DNA of 64,000 bases from Clostridia bacterium (GTDB lineage Bacteria > Bacillota > Clostridia > TANB77 > UBA1234): positions 186,001 through 250,000 of the forward strand of contig JAFYBZ010000007.1 in the NCBI GenBank assembly GCA_017539905.1, read 5' to 3'. How positions within the stretch are numbered: position 1 is the stretch's first letter; every line of letters begins with the position of its first letter. Below the pieces are notes generated by a model. It did no database searches and was not told the DNA's origin. It saw nothing but the letters and a program-made list of their open reading frames with translations. Position numbers and translations under genes: made by a program. This document shows positions 8,114-16,431 of the stretch, piece by piece.

Positions 8114-10036
8114 TTACTTGCCATCACTTAATTCTACATATTGTACATTTTCATAAATATACTTTATTAAATCTTCAACTTCATCTTCTGCTTTGTTTGC
8201 AACATCAAAATATATAATAGAACCGCCCAAAGATAAATTTTGAAATTCTGATTCTATCTTTAATCTTTGCATTTCATCTATTTCTTCATTTTTATCGAAG
8301 TGGAATGAATTTGTATAATAGCCTTTTTCATTTACTGTTCCATAATACTCTCTATCTATTCTTGCAAATCTACGGCCTACACTATCTATAGGAGTACCAT
8401 ACAATACAAAGCCAAGACCTGTTTCTTTTTTCCAAGAGTCAACTGTTTCTTTTAGTTTTTTCATTAGCTTAATTGCAAATTCTTTACCTTCTTTTGTTAC
8501 CATCGATGAACCAATTATCATTTTGGTTGTTTCATATAATCCAATATAACCTAATGACAAAGTCGAATATCCACCTTTTAACAAATCGTCTATCCTTTCA
8601 CCAGATTCAAGTCTTGCTATTGCACCATTTCTAAAATGGATTGGTGATATATCTGCAATTGTTCCTAATAACGCATAATGTTTACACATAAGTGCTTCAA
8701 AGCAAAGCTTTAACCTTTCTTCTAGTTCTTGCCAAAATTTTGTTTCGTTATTATCTACTGCAATTGCAACTTGTGGAAGATTAATTGATACAACTCCTTG
8801 ATTAAATCTTCCTTCGAATTTGTAAATTCCTTCTTTGTCTTTCCATGGACTTAAAAAGCTTCTACAACCCATAGGTGAAAATACATTTCCAGAATAGTTT
8901 TTACGCATTATTTTTGCTGAAATAAAATCAGGATACTTTCTAAGCATCGCACATTTTATTGCAAGCTTTGTTAGATAATCATACTTACCACCTGATAAAT
9001 TGTTGTTTTCATCCAACACATATACAAGTTTTGGAAATTCTGGAGTAACCGTTTCTCCATTTTCATCTTTCAAGCCACCTATTCTTTGATTCAAGATTTC
9101 TTCTATTATCATCGCATTTTCTTTTTTATACTCATCATCATCTTGCAAGTATAAGAAAAGAGTAACAAATGGTGGCTTTCCACTTGTTGTCATTAATGTG
9201 TTAATTTGATATTGAATTGTTTGAATTCCAGATGACAACTCTCTTTTTAATCTTACTTGTACTAACCTATCTATAATTGATTTATCTACTTCTTTACCAA
9301 TTTCATTTTTTAATTCTTTAGTAAATTTTTCCTTGCTTATTCTTAAATATTTTCCTAAATGTGAAACGTTAATTGACTGTCCACCATATTGTGAACTTGC
9401 AACCATTGCGATTATCTGCGTTGTAACAGTACATGCAACCTGGAAAGATCTTGGCGAATTAACCATCTTACCATTCATTGCTGTACCATTATCTAACATG
9501 TCTTTTAAATTGATTATGCAACTATTGAAAATTGGTTGTAAAAAATAATCGTCATCGTGAAAACAAAGTACACCTTCTTCGTGAGCTTTTGATATTTTAT
9601 CTGGCAACAATATTCTTTTTGTTAAATCTTTTGATACTTCTCCAGCAATTAAATCTCTTTGCGTCGAAGCAATAACAGGGCCTGTACTTACTCCGTCTTC
9701 ACTTAAATCTCTATTTTGATTTTTAATCAATCCTAAAATTGATTGGTCGGTTGAGTTTGCTTTTCTAACAAGAGCACGAGTATAACGATAAATCATATAT
9801 TTTTTAGCCAACTCAAAATGTCTTAAAGACATTAATTGTTCTTCAATAATATCTTGAATATCTTCTACCAAGATTCTTTTTCTATCTAGATCCATTACAT
9901 AATCTATAATTTGTTTTATTTCTGCTTTTGTTGCTTTTTCTTTATCTTTAACTTCATTATTTGCCTTTTCAATGGCAATTTCAATTTTACTTCTATCAAA
10001 ATCAACAGCTCGTCCATCTCTTTTAATTACTTTCAT
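8114..10036 (-). CDS. nrdD: Anaerobic (class III) ribonucleoside-triphosphate reductase, lacking the C-terminal glycyl-radical domain
   Basis: Oxygen-independent ribonucleotide reductase. An N-terminal ATP-cone (MKVIKRDGRAVDFDRSKI) is followed by the NrdD barrel with family cysteine motifs FNSCIINLKD and PMGCRSFLSPW, and the late motif NEKGYYTNSFHFD. NrdD proteins normally continue after YAELN with a CxxC...CxxC zinc region and the glycyl-radical loop (RxxGY), about 75 residues. Here the frame ends at YVELSDGK with TAA TGA. The next gene starts 15 bases on, so the radical glycine and zinc site are absent. No frameshift or CGG explains this, and no nrdG is present in the window. Either the gene is degenerate or a separate radical-domain protein completes it. 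It faces a Crp/Fnr gene. Confidence 0.85.
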   Translation of the reverse strand: MKVIKRDGRAVDFDRSKIEIAIEKANNEVKDKEKATKAEIKQIIDYVMDLDRKRILVEDIQDIIEEQLMSLRHFELAKKYMIYRYTRALVRKANSTDQSILGLIKNQNRDLSEDGVSTGPVIASTQRDLIAGEVSKDLTKRILLPDKISKAHEEGVLCFHDDDYFLQPIFNSCIINLKDMLDNGTAMNGKMVNSPRSFQVACTVTTQIIAMVASSQYGGQSINVSHLGKYLRISKEKFTKELKNEIGKEVDKSIIDRLVQVRLKRELSSGIQTIQYQINTLMTTSGKPPFVTLFLYLQDDDEYKKENAMIIEEILNQRIGGLKDENGETVTPEFPKLVYVLDENNNLSGGKYDYLTKLAIKCAMLRKYPDFISAKIMRKNYSGNVFSPMGCRSFLSPWKDKEGIYKFEGRFNQGVVSINLPQVAIAVDNNETKFWQELEERLKLCFEALMCKHYALLGTIADISPIHFRNGAIARLESGERIDDLLKGGYSTLSLGYIGLYETTKMIIGSSMVTKEGKEFAIKLMKKLKETVDSWKKETGLGFVLYGTPIDSVGRRFARIDREYYGTVNEKGYYTNSFHFDKNEEIDEMQRLKIESEFQNLSLGGSIIYFDVANKAEDEVEDLIKYIYENVQYVELSDGK

Positions 10037-10099
10037 AGACTAACTCCTTTTTATAAATTCGGTTGAATTATGCCAAAATTACATATATAATTCTACTAG

Positions 10100-10121
10100 T
10101 ATAATGTTGCTTATGCAACAT
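10100..10121 (+). promoter_or_regulatory. -10 box and overlapping 7-bp palindrome (probable Crp/Fnr operator)
   Basis: TATAAT (10100-10105) runs into the perfect inverted repeat ATGTTGC-TTAT-GCAACAT (10104-10121). It lies in the divergent region between nrdD and the Crp/Fnr gene. A dyad over the -10 box suggests auto-repression; an effect on nrdD is possible. Function is inference. Confidence 0.55.
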
Positions 10122-10147
10122 AAAACAAGCATTTTTTGGGGGTTTTT

Positions 10148-10771
10148 ATGGTAGATTTGCAAAAAGTAATTGATGCAAAATCATATTGTTACAAACTCGT
10201 CGAAAAGTCCTTTGAAAAGAATGAAATGATAACATCATATATCGAAAAAAGAAAACAAATTTTTATCCTAATTTCTGGTGAAGCTACACTTATTAGATAT
10301 GATGTTAGAGGTAACAAAGATATTGTAGACTTTTTTCATGAAGGAAGTGTTTTTGGCGAAGCATTTTATAATGTGTATTTAAATAGTGAAATGAGTGTTA
10401 TTGCATCCAAAAAGTGTAAAGTGCTTACAATAATGCTTGATGATGTTTTAAAAAAGTGTGATTCAAGATGTAAAAATCACGATATGCTAAATGAACTTTT
10501 ACTTAATTTGCTTTTTGAAAATACGACTCACTTAAATTCTAGAATAGAAGTTATTACAAAAAGAACTATTAGAGAAAAATTATTAATTTATTTTAAAACT
10601 TTATCTATTGAAAGTTATTCACCAATCATTAGAATTCCATTTTCACTTACTGACCTTGCTGACTTTTTAAGTGTTAATAGAAGTGCCATGATGCGTGAAT
10701 TAAAAGCTTTAGAAGATGATGGAATCATTCAAAAGATTAATAAAAACAGATATAAATTATTATATAGATAA
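10148..10771 (+). CDS. Crp/Fnr family transcriptional regulator
   Basis: 207 residues. The N-terminal cyclic-nucleotide-binding-like beta barrel includes IFILISGEATLIRYD and FFHEGSVFGE; the C-terminal winged helix-turn-helix is IPFSLTDLADFLSVNRSAMMRELKALEDDGII. Family members sense a ligand, oxygen or redox state and bind a palindrome. Cysteines occur (C15, KKCK, KKCDSRCK), but not in the classical Fnr iron-sulfur spacing, so the signal is open. ATG 10148 is preferred to TTG 10136; the ribosome site is an unusual G run (TGGGGG). It is divergent from nrdD, with a palindrome between the two, so a link to anaerobic metabolism is plausible but unproven. Confidence 0.85.
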   Translation: MVDLQKVIDAKSYCYKLVEKSFEKNEMITSYIEKRKQIFILISGEATLIRYDVRGNKDIVDFFHEGSVFGEAFYNVYLNSEMSVIASKKCKVLTIMLDDVLKKCDSRCKNHDMLNELLLNLLFENTTHLNSRIEVITKRTIREKLLIYFKTLSIESYSPIIRIPFSLTDLADFLSVNRSAMMRELKALEDDGIIQKINKNRYKLLYR

Positions 10772-10773
10772 CG

Positions 10774-10807
10774 AAAACCCGTTGGGAAAGAAGTTCCCAA
10801 CGGGTTT
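10774..10807. terminator. Bidirectional terminator
   Basis: AAACCCGTTGGGAA/TTCCCAACGGGTTT hairpin flanked by A and T tracts between convergent genes. Confidence 0.9.
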
Positions 10808-10811
10808 TTGT

Positions 10812-11801
10812 TTAATGGGTAATTTTACCTGTAGTAAGATTAAACGTCGCGTAGCCATTTTCAAAATCATTTTTCTTATAAGTCACTCTTACAATGTTTT
10901 CCTTGCACTTTTTCACATTGCCAGAGGAATCATAGGAAATGACTTTATCATATTCCACGCAATCGAATTCCTGATCAAACACGACATTTCCGCCATCAAC
11001 AAATACGATATTGTACTCATTGTATGGCTGTTCCACGATTACAGCATCTTCGAACACCAGGTGAACTACCAGATAAGGTTCTGCTTCCTTAATTTCATGC
11101 CCAACTGCATCTTTCCCATGTACTGATACAAAATATGCTTCATCCGAATCAGATTCCGTATTAAGAGGCATGGTTTCAACGTAGTTAACACCATCATTGA
11201 AGGAGTCCAGCTCAATTTCCTCATGAAGAATAACCATACTGTCTCTATCCGCATCCTCACGAGTGACAAAAATAAGACGGTTGTTCACGGGCCGCCCAAT
11301 GCGATTGTTCTTCCAAAGATGAGAAACAATCGTCGGCTGATACCGAGCTTTGTTCTTGAAGAAAGCATACCCCCCATTATCTTCGATAACGAAAATCGTG
11401 TACCTCTTTTCCTCTCTATCAAAAACGATGTTGGGAATCCCGGCGTCATACAGCATAAAGGTGTTAAACATGCCTTCTGGCTTGTTAAAAGCTACAAAAC
11501 GCTGCTTTTCAAGATCCCAAAGCGCACCATTCACATAAATGCTGAGACCAGAATAAATCATGTTTTCCGGGTTATTCAGGGCCAGGAAGTCGACAGCTTC
11601 AGTTGTCACGAACACAAATCTTTCTTTCTTCTGATAGCTGTAAACATAGAAAAACAGACCAGAAGAAGATTTTTCACGAAGACCTTCCAGAAGTCCAGGA
11701 ATAGCAATTACCTTTGAATTTGGATCATAAATAATAGCCGGTTCACATGTTACATTCTTGCATTCCCATGCCTGACTAGGATTTGTCCGTCCGTAGATCA
11801 T
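10812..11801 (-). CDS. Hypothetical protein, paralogue of the 14170 protein, unlike composition
   Basis: 329 residues, not recognised. It is a soluble beta-rich protein without a signal peptide. It shares segments in the same order with the protein at 14170: a WKNNRIGRPVNNRLIFVTRED region against SPIWNRVIFITGQD, and YNEYNIVFVDGGNVVFDQEF against FSEYGKYTLVIPKNPDKVDF. The two are therefore paralogues. Start ATG 11801 has GGAGGG upstream and a consensus promoter. The base composition is clearly richer in G+C than its neighbours. Three in-frame CGG codons (at 11789, 11345 and 11294, after GGA, GCT and GGG) are read through as Arg without frame break, unlike in housekeeping genes here. Confidence 0.6.
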   Translation of the reverse strand: MIYGRTNPSQAWECKNVTCEPAIIYDPNSKVIAIPGLLEGLREKSSSGLFFYVYSYQKKERFVFVTTEAVDFLALNNPENMIYSGLSIYVNGALWDLEKQRFVAFNKPEGMFNTFMLYDAGIPNIVFDREEKRYTIFVIEDNGGYAFFKNKARYQPTIVSHLWKNNRIGRPVNNRLIFVTREDADRDSMVILHEEIELDSFNDGVNYVETMPLNTESDSDEAYFVSVHGKDAVGHEIKEAEPYLVVHLVFEDAVIVEQPYNEYNIVFVDGGNVVFDQEFDCVEYDKVISYDSSGNVKKCKENIVRVTYKKNDFENGYATFNLTTGKITH

Positions 11802-11860
11802 TGTTTTTCCCTCCAAATAATAATTTTTTGAGGCAATAACGCCTATGTGTAACCTTTTTA

Positions 11861-11889
11861 ATTATACCAGTATTATGTTAACAAGTCAA
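11861..11889 (-). promoter_or_regulatory. Promoter of gene 10812
   Basis: Minus strand TTGACT, 17-base spacer, TATAAT. The leader includes a small AGGC/GCCT hairpin near 11831-11844. Confidence 0.8.
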
Positions 11890-11983
11890 ACTATTTTTAC
11901 ATTTATATAACAATTATTGATTTAATTTCCATGTTTTTTTATCATAAATAAGGTATCTATATTTATTGAAAGGAGGCTCTTAA

Positions 11984-12526
11984 ATGGGGCAAATTACTGT
12001 CTATACAGGTCCTATGTTTTCTGGAAAAACTAACTTGCTTCTTGGTGCATATGAACGGGCTACAATAGCTCACAAAGATGTGAAAGCTTTTAAGCCTAAA
12101 TTAGATGACAGATTTGGAAGCAATATTATTAAAAGTAGACGTTTTGGGCAAATTGAAGCCATCGAAATATCATCAATAGATGATCTTAGAGCCTATGATG
12201 CTCAAGTCTATATTATTGATGAATTTCAATTCTTGGATGGCAATATTAATACTCTTATTGAAATGTGTGATGAGGACAACAAGGTGTTTTTTATTTCCGG
12301 CCTAGATATGACAGCTGAAAAAAAGCCATTTGGCAAAATGCCAGAGCTTCTTGCAATTGCAGATAAAGTTGAAAAATGCGTTGCAATTTGTAATGATTGT
12401 GCTGAAGAAAATGCGGTTTATTCATATTTTCTTGGCAAAAAAAATGTTGATATTGTCGTTGGCAATCATGAGTATATTCCTCTTTGTAGAAAGTGCTACA
12501 CTAGACGGCTACGGCAAAATCAATAA
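11984..12526 (+). CDS. tdk: Thymidine kinase
   Basis: Phosphorylates thymidine to dTMP in the salvage pathway. 180 residues, the usual size. The P-loop is GPMFSGKT (residues 9-16), followed by the FKPKLDDRF segment, the Walker B/lid motif YIIDEFQFLD, the GLDMTAEKKPFG nucleotide loop and the zinc site made of two cysteine pairs (CNDCAEE and LCRKCY). It has a strong AAAGGAGG site and a weaker promoter (TTGATT...TATCAT). Three in-frame CGG codons (12056, 12506, 12512) are read as Arg; the first lies in YERATIA, where the family often has Arg. It belongs to the scattered set of isolated genes flanked by terminators. Confidence 0.95.
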   Translation: MGQITVYTGPMFSGKTNLLLGAYERATIAHKDVKAFKPKLDDRFGSNIIKSRRFGQIEAIEISSIDDLRAYDAQVYIIDEFQFLDGNINTLIEMCDEDNKVFFISGLDMTAEKKPFGKMPELLAIADKVEKCVAICNDCAEENAVYSYFLGKKNVDIVVGNHEYIPLCRKCYTRRLRQNQ

Positions 12527-12527
12527 T

Positions 12528-12563
12528 AAAAAAGCGGCAGTGATTAAATCACTGTCGCTTTTA
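12528..12563. terminator. Bidirectional terminator
   Basis: AAAAGCGGCAGTGAT/ATCACTGTCGCTTTT hairpin between tdk and the convergent FAD dehydrogenase gene. Confidence 0.85.
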
Positions 12564-12567
12564 ATTG

Positions 12568-13968
12568 TTAATTTTTTCCCATTATAGTATCTGCTACCAT
12601 TAATCCTTGTGCAGATGCTTGAGCTAAACTTCTTGTAAATCCTGCTCCATCTCCAATTGCATAATAGTTTTCTTTTCCAATTAATCTAAATCTATCATCC
12701 GCTTCTGGTCTAGCGCCATAATACTTACACTCTATTCCATATAGAAGTGTATCATAGTTAGCAGTACCAGGACACAATCTATCTAATGCATGAAGCATTT
12801 CAATTATATTATCTAGCTGTCTTTTTGGCATACATAGACTTAAATCACCTGGAACAGCACCCTTTAATGTTGGTTGGCATGTAGATTGTCTTAATCTCTT
12901 AATGTCTGTTCTTCTACCAAGCTCTAAATCGCCTAGTCTTTGAACAATTACACTTCCTCCAGAAATCATATTGGCAAGTCCTGCTGTATATCTAGCATAT
13001 TCAATTGGTTGATTGAAAGGCTCTGTAAATCTTGTTGTAGATAAAATAGCAAAATTAGTATTTTCCGTTTTCTTTTCTTCTGCTTTATATGCGTGTCCAT
13101 TTACTGTTAGAATACCATCTGTATTTTCAGTAACAACTTCTCCTCTACCATTAAAGCAAAACATTCTACAAACATCACCATATTGTTTTGTTCTATAAAC
13201 AACTTTTGGCTCATATATTTTTTTTTCGAATTCTTCCCAAATACTAGATGGAAGTTCTACTCTTACACCAATGTCTACTTGATTATTTTTTAATTTAACA
13301 TCATGTGATTTACACCATTTACTAAAAAAGTGGCTTCCTGCTCTACCTGTTGCAAAAATGATAATATCAAATTTTGTTTTATATTCTTCTTTTTCATCAT
13401 CAGAAATATATTTATAAACTACTTTTTTTCCATCTTCTAAATCTTCAACGTCACAAACATTAAAGTTAGTAAGAATTTCTACTCTATCTTTTCCAATCTT
13501 TTTAATGTTTTCAACCATTTTAACCATAGTATCAAAATTTGCATCTGTGCCTAAATGTTTACATTCTGATTGAAGCATATGAAGATCATATTGAAGACAT
13601 CTTTTCTTTAACTCGTCATTTGGCATGAATCTTTCTGTTGTTGCTCCATTTTCAACCAAGATAGCATCTGCTTTTTCAATATATTGAAGAGTATCATCTC
13701 TAATATCTTGAAGCCATCCTCCAAATTCAGTAGTTATATTATATTTTCCATCACTGAATGCACCTGCTCCAGCAATTCCTTCCATGATAGCACAAGTTTT
13801 ACACTTAATACATTTATCAACCTTTTTCTCTAAAATTGGACACTTTCTATTTTCTAAACTATTTCCTCTTTCAAATATAGTTACACTAGTATCTTTTGAA
13901 TTTTTAAGCAAACTATATGTTGCCATTAAGCTGCTAATTCCTCCACCAATTATGCCTATATTTTTCAT
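12568..13968 (-). CDS. FAD-dependent dehydrogenase (COG2509-type)
   Basis: 466 residues. An N-terminal dinucleotide-binding motif (IGIIGGGISSLMATYSLL), the family-specific GIAGAGAFSDGKYN, a second strand motif (IIFATGRAGSHFF) and a C-terminal FAD motif (NYYAIGDGAGFTRSLAQAS) match uncharacterised bacterial FAD/NAD(P)-dependent dehydrogenases of the COG2509 group. Two CxxC pairs (KCIKCKTC, about residues 55-62) may bind a metal or act in redox. Reaction and partner are unknown. It has its own ribosome site (GAGGGTGA) and is a single-gene unit. It contains no in-frame CGG. Confidence 0.8.
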   Translation of the reverse strand: MKNIGIIGGGISSLMATYSLLKNSKDTSVTIFERGNSLENRKCPILEKKVDKCIKCKTCAIMEGIAGAGAFSDGKYNITTEFGGWLQDIRDDTLQYIEKADAILVENGATTERFMPNDELKKRCLQYDLHMLQSECKHLGTDANFDTMVKMVENIKKIGKDRVEILTNFNVCDVEDLEDGKKVVYKYISDDEKEEYKTKFDIIIFATGRAGSHFFSKWCKSHDVKLKNNQVDIGVRVELPSSIWEEFEKKIYEPKVVYRTKQYGDVCRMFCFNGRGEVVTENTDGILTVNGHAYKAEEKKTENTNFAILSTTRFTEPFNQPIEYARYTAGLANMISGGSVIVQRLGDLELGRRTDIKRLRQSTCQPTLKGAVPGDLSLCMPKRQLDNIIEMLHALDRLCPGTANYDTLLYGIECKYYGARPEADDRFRLIGKENYYAIGDGAGFTRSLAQASAQGLMVADTIMGKN

Positions 13969-14080
13969 AAAATCACCCTCTTTTTAGGTATTTTTTATAC
14001 CCAATTTTATGCCAATGGTAGTATACATTATAATCCTTCTAATTACAACTATTAAGGCCAATCTAATTATTTACATAACA

Positions 14081-14109
14081 TTGACTTTAAAGGCATTTAA
14101 TGATATATT
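14081..14109 (+). promoter_or_regulatory. Promoter of gene 14170
   Basis: TTGACT (14081-14086), 17-base spacer, TATATT (14104-14109). Confidence 0.75.
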
Positions 14110-14169
14110 TACCTGGCTTAAATATTGATATTCTCTTTTTATGATAATTCTAGAAAGGAGGCATTAGTT

Positions 14170-15729
14170 TTGTTTATTCAAAAAACAAAATCCTATAGCG
14201 CTAGTTCAAAATGGAAATTCATACAAATTTCTGATGACAATTTTCTTGTGAATGGTAGTAAAACAAAAGAATACATTAAAGTCTGTCAACGGTTTAGATG
14301 CTCTAAAGTAATTGAATGTGAAGGGGCTGTCGAAGATATCGAATTATTTACATCAGATGTTGGCTTCATATTCAAATTCTATAATGATATCTACGAGATT
14401 ACCGGAGCAGTTGAAATTGAAGCATTAGAATTAATGAACTATGACTATGAAAATGAAGATGTATTATTAATTGCAACACATGATAAAAAAGAACTTACTT
14501 TCATATCATTTTGGCATGATGAAAAAGCAGAAGGAGTTGAAACATTTCAAGAGCTCCAAACAATTGATCTTTCGCTACTCCCCAGTGTCAATTGTCTTGA
14601 TGATTTCATGAAAAGAATTGTTTATCATGATAATTTCTTCTTCTATAGAACAGTCAAATCGGATCGAGTAATTATTCGTTTCTCTTCTGAAAGAATTGAC
14701 ACATATGAGATTCCAGAAGATGCAATTTTTTATTTCGATGCTAAATACGAAAAATATTTATATGTTCGATTTAATACCAGTTTTATAGATGTGTTTAATT
14801 TTAAACTTTATGATATCTCAGATATCTTGGCTCTTCTAGGCAATGATATATCTAGATACAATATAGAAGTGTTTAATTTGATAAACCCTAATCTGGATTT
14901 TATTTTCTTGTATGAAGGTCAAAATGCATTTGCTCCCAGCTTAGTTACAAAAGGAATATTCACTGATGTAAAAGGATTTTTATACGATTATACTCACAAA
15001 AGATTTGTGTTTAATGAACAATCTACTAAACCGCAAAAGAGTGTTTTTAAGCTATATGATTACACTGTTCCCAACATCATCGAAAATGCTCCCGGATTTA
15101 GAATGTTTTATATAGATAAAAATGAAAAAATCGTGTACTGTGATTTGCCATTTGACATTACTGTGTTAACCGGACTTGATAAAGAAGCTTCTCCTATTTG
15201 GAATAGAGTAATCTTTATTACTGGTCAAGATAGCAAATCGGAAGAAGATAATTCTTTTATAATGCTTAAAAACTCTGTTTGCCTTGGATCAATTATTGAT
15301 TACTCTTCTTTAAGTAAAATCATTTATATGGACGATGAAAATGATGCAATAAAATTTATCATTTCACAGAGATTTGATAGAAATGTATCAGGAAATACCC
15401 CAATAATAAATGAAACAAGTTATAAAAAAGTTCACTATCTATATATTGATGATTGCTTTATTATTGACACTCCATTTTCTGAGTATGGAAAGTACACTCT
15501 TGTTATCCCTAAAAATCCTGACAAAGTTGATTTTAATCTTAGTTTTGACTCATACAAAAAGTTTGTTCTTTTTAGAAAAGAAAAAGATAAATCCTATTAT
15601 GAACACCTCATCCTTAAATGCTTCTACAAAGCCGAAAACGGAGAGGAAAAGGTAGCTTATATTGATGTAACAAAACAGGAAACTGTATGTCTCGAAGATT
15701 TAATAGATGACGCTTTCAACTACGAATAA
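14170..15729 (+). CDS. Hypothetical protein, 519 aa, paralogue of the 10812 protein
   Basis: Not recognised. The start is TTG 14170, eight bases after AAAGGAGG (14154-14161); the longer frame from 14125 would put the ribosome site inside the gene. The product is acidic, soluble and rich in Phe/Tyr/Asp, without a signal peptide or membrane helix; repeated short beta-strand patterns (YFDAKYEKYLYVRF, FKFYNDIYEITG) suggest a beta-repeat fold. The C-terminal part is homologous to the 10812 protein. One in-frame CGG (14290, after CAA) is read as Arg. It has its own promoter and terminator. The family may be a lineage-specific expansion; no role is proposed. Confidence 0.6.
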   Translation: MFIQKTKSYSASSKWKFIQISDDNFLVNGSKTKEYIKVCQRFRCSKVIECEGAVEDIELFTSDVGFIFKFYNDIYEITGAVEIEALELMNYDYENEDVLLIATHDKKELTFISFWHDEKAEGVETFQELQTIDLSLLPSVNCLDDFMKRIVYHDNFFFYRTVKSDRVIIRFSSERIDTYEIPEDAIFYFDAKYEKYLYVRFNTSFIDVFNFKLYDISDILALLGNDISRYNIEVFNLINPNLDFIFLYEGQNAFAPSLVTKGIFTDVKGFLYDYTHKRFVFNEQSTKPQKSVFKLYDYTVPNIIENAPGFRMFYIDKNEKIVYCDLPFDITVLTGLDKEASPIWNRVIFITGQDSKSEEDNSFIMLKNSVCLGSIIDYSSLSKIIYMDDENDAIKFIISQRFDRNVSGNTPIINETSYKKVHYLYIDDCFIIDTPFSEYGKYTLVIPKNPDKVDFNLSFDSYKKFVLFRKEKDKSYYEHLILKCFYKAENGEEKVAYIDVTKQETVCLEDLIDDAFNYE

Positions 15730-15734
15730 AACTA

Positions 15735-15761
15735 AAAAAGGGCCAATTGGGGCCCTTTTTT
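15735..15761 (+). terminator. Terminator after gene 14170
   Basis: AAGGGCC-AATT-GGGGCCCTTTTTT hairpin and T run. Confidence 0.85.
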
Positions 15762-15793
15762 CACCCAATTTTTAATAAATATTTCCAAAAAAC

Positions 15794-15822
15794 TTGCATT
15801 TTTGTGAAAAGCGTGTTAACAT
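15794..15822 (+). promoter_or_regulatory. Promoter of gene 15860
   Basis: TTGCAT (15794-15799), 17-base spacer, TAACAT (15817-15822). Confidence 0.65.
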
Positions 15823-15859
15823 AATCAAGAAATTCGTTTTTAGGAGGTTTTCTTAGAGT

Positions 15860-16234
15860 ATGTTTGTAGGTGAAGATTTTCCGGCAAACCTTGTACTTCG
15901 AAAACAATTAGTCGTAGATGTATGCGAACCTTTCCTTCGGGTAGTTGAAGTCAAATGTAGGAACAATGTATTTAAAGTATTCAAGTTTGGTTCCTTTGAG
16001 TTTGACTCTGACGAATACATTTATGGTACAGAAGAGTCCGAATACAACAGTTCGTTTTCCGATGCAACCAAAAAGGTATTACCCGTCGTATTGGCAAGAA
16101 GAGAAAAAGATAGTTATGTACTTTCTCCAATCGGATCGTTCCGACAAAAAGATCTGGATATGATCAACGATAACATCACATACACTCTAGAGAGTCAATC
16201 AACGATGTCACACTACATGGTGGCACGTTGTTGA
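15860..16234 (+). CDS. Hypothetical protein, 124 aa, unlike composition
   Basis: Not recognised. A soluble, acidic protein with a central EFDSDEYIYGTEESEYNSS segment and no signal peptide. TAGGAGG precedes ATG 15860. The composition is richer in G+C than the acyl-CoA synthetase next to it. One in-frame CGG (15938, after CTT) is read as Arg. A second ribosome site (AAAAGGAGG, 16238-16246) and ATG 16257 follow closely, so the transcript may carry a second short coding unit before the shared terminator. Confidence 0.55.
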   Translation: MFVGEDFPANLVLRKQLVVDVCEPFLRVVEVKCRNNVFKVFKFGSFEFDSDEYIYGTEESEYNSSFSDATKKVLPVVLARREKDSYVLSPIGSFRQKDLDMINDNITYTLESQSTMSHYMVARC

Positions 16235-16256
16235 TAAAAAAGGAGGATATTTCCAT

Positions 16257-16366
16257 ATGACGATCCGGCTGTATTACAGTGGATTCACTTAGGTTTACTA
16301 GCTGTGGCTAGGCCAGTTGTCGGTGTGCTTGTCTTACGTGGCGTAATGCCTACTTCCGGAAGTTAA
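16257..16366 (+). other. Possible small ORF with broken reading frame downstream of gene 15860
   Basis: A well-spaced AGGAGG (16241-16246) precedes ATG 16257. Its frame gives only MTIRLYYSGFT (CGG is codon 4) and stops at 16292. The frame starting at 16259 is open to a TAA at 16364-16366 and would encode a hydrophobic peptide containing WIHLGLLAVARPVVGVLVLRG, but it has no start codon. A missing G after ATG would join the two as MDDPAVLQW... . Either a degenerate small gene or a short leader peptide is possible. Confidence 0.3.
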
Positions 16367-16391
16367 GATTTTGCATGACCTCAACAGAAAA

Positions 16392-16431
16392 AAACACAGA
16401 CCCGTTGTGACGACAACGGGTCTGTTGTGTT
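16392..16431. terminator. Strong bidirectional terminator
   Basis: ACAGACCCGTTG-TGACGA-CAACGGGTCTGT hairpin with T-rich flank between the 15860 unit and the convergent acyl-CoA synthetase gene. Confidence 0.85.

Noticed and set aside
8100..8130. Frameshift as cause of the short NrdD
   Set aside because: No frame downstream encodes CxxC or the glycyl-radical loop; the next gene begins almost at once with its own ribosome site.
12500..12587. Frameshift extension of tdk at its last CGG codons
   Set aside because: The +1 frame runs through the terminator hairpin into the convergent gene and adds no conserved sequence; the frame-0 end after the zinc-site CRKCY is normal.
6850..16431. Prophage remnant
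   Set aside because: The isolated genes have their own promoters and terminators and alternate with housekeeping genes; no phage structural, lysis or integrase gene is recognisable.
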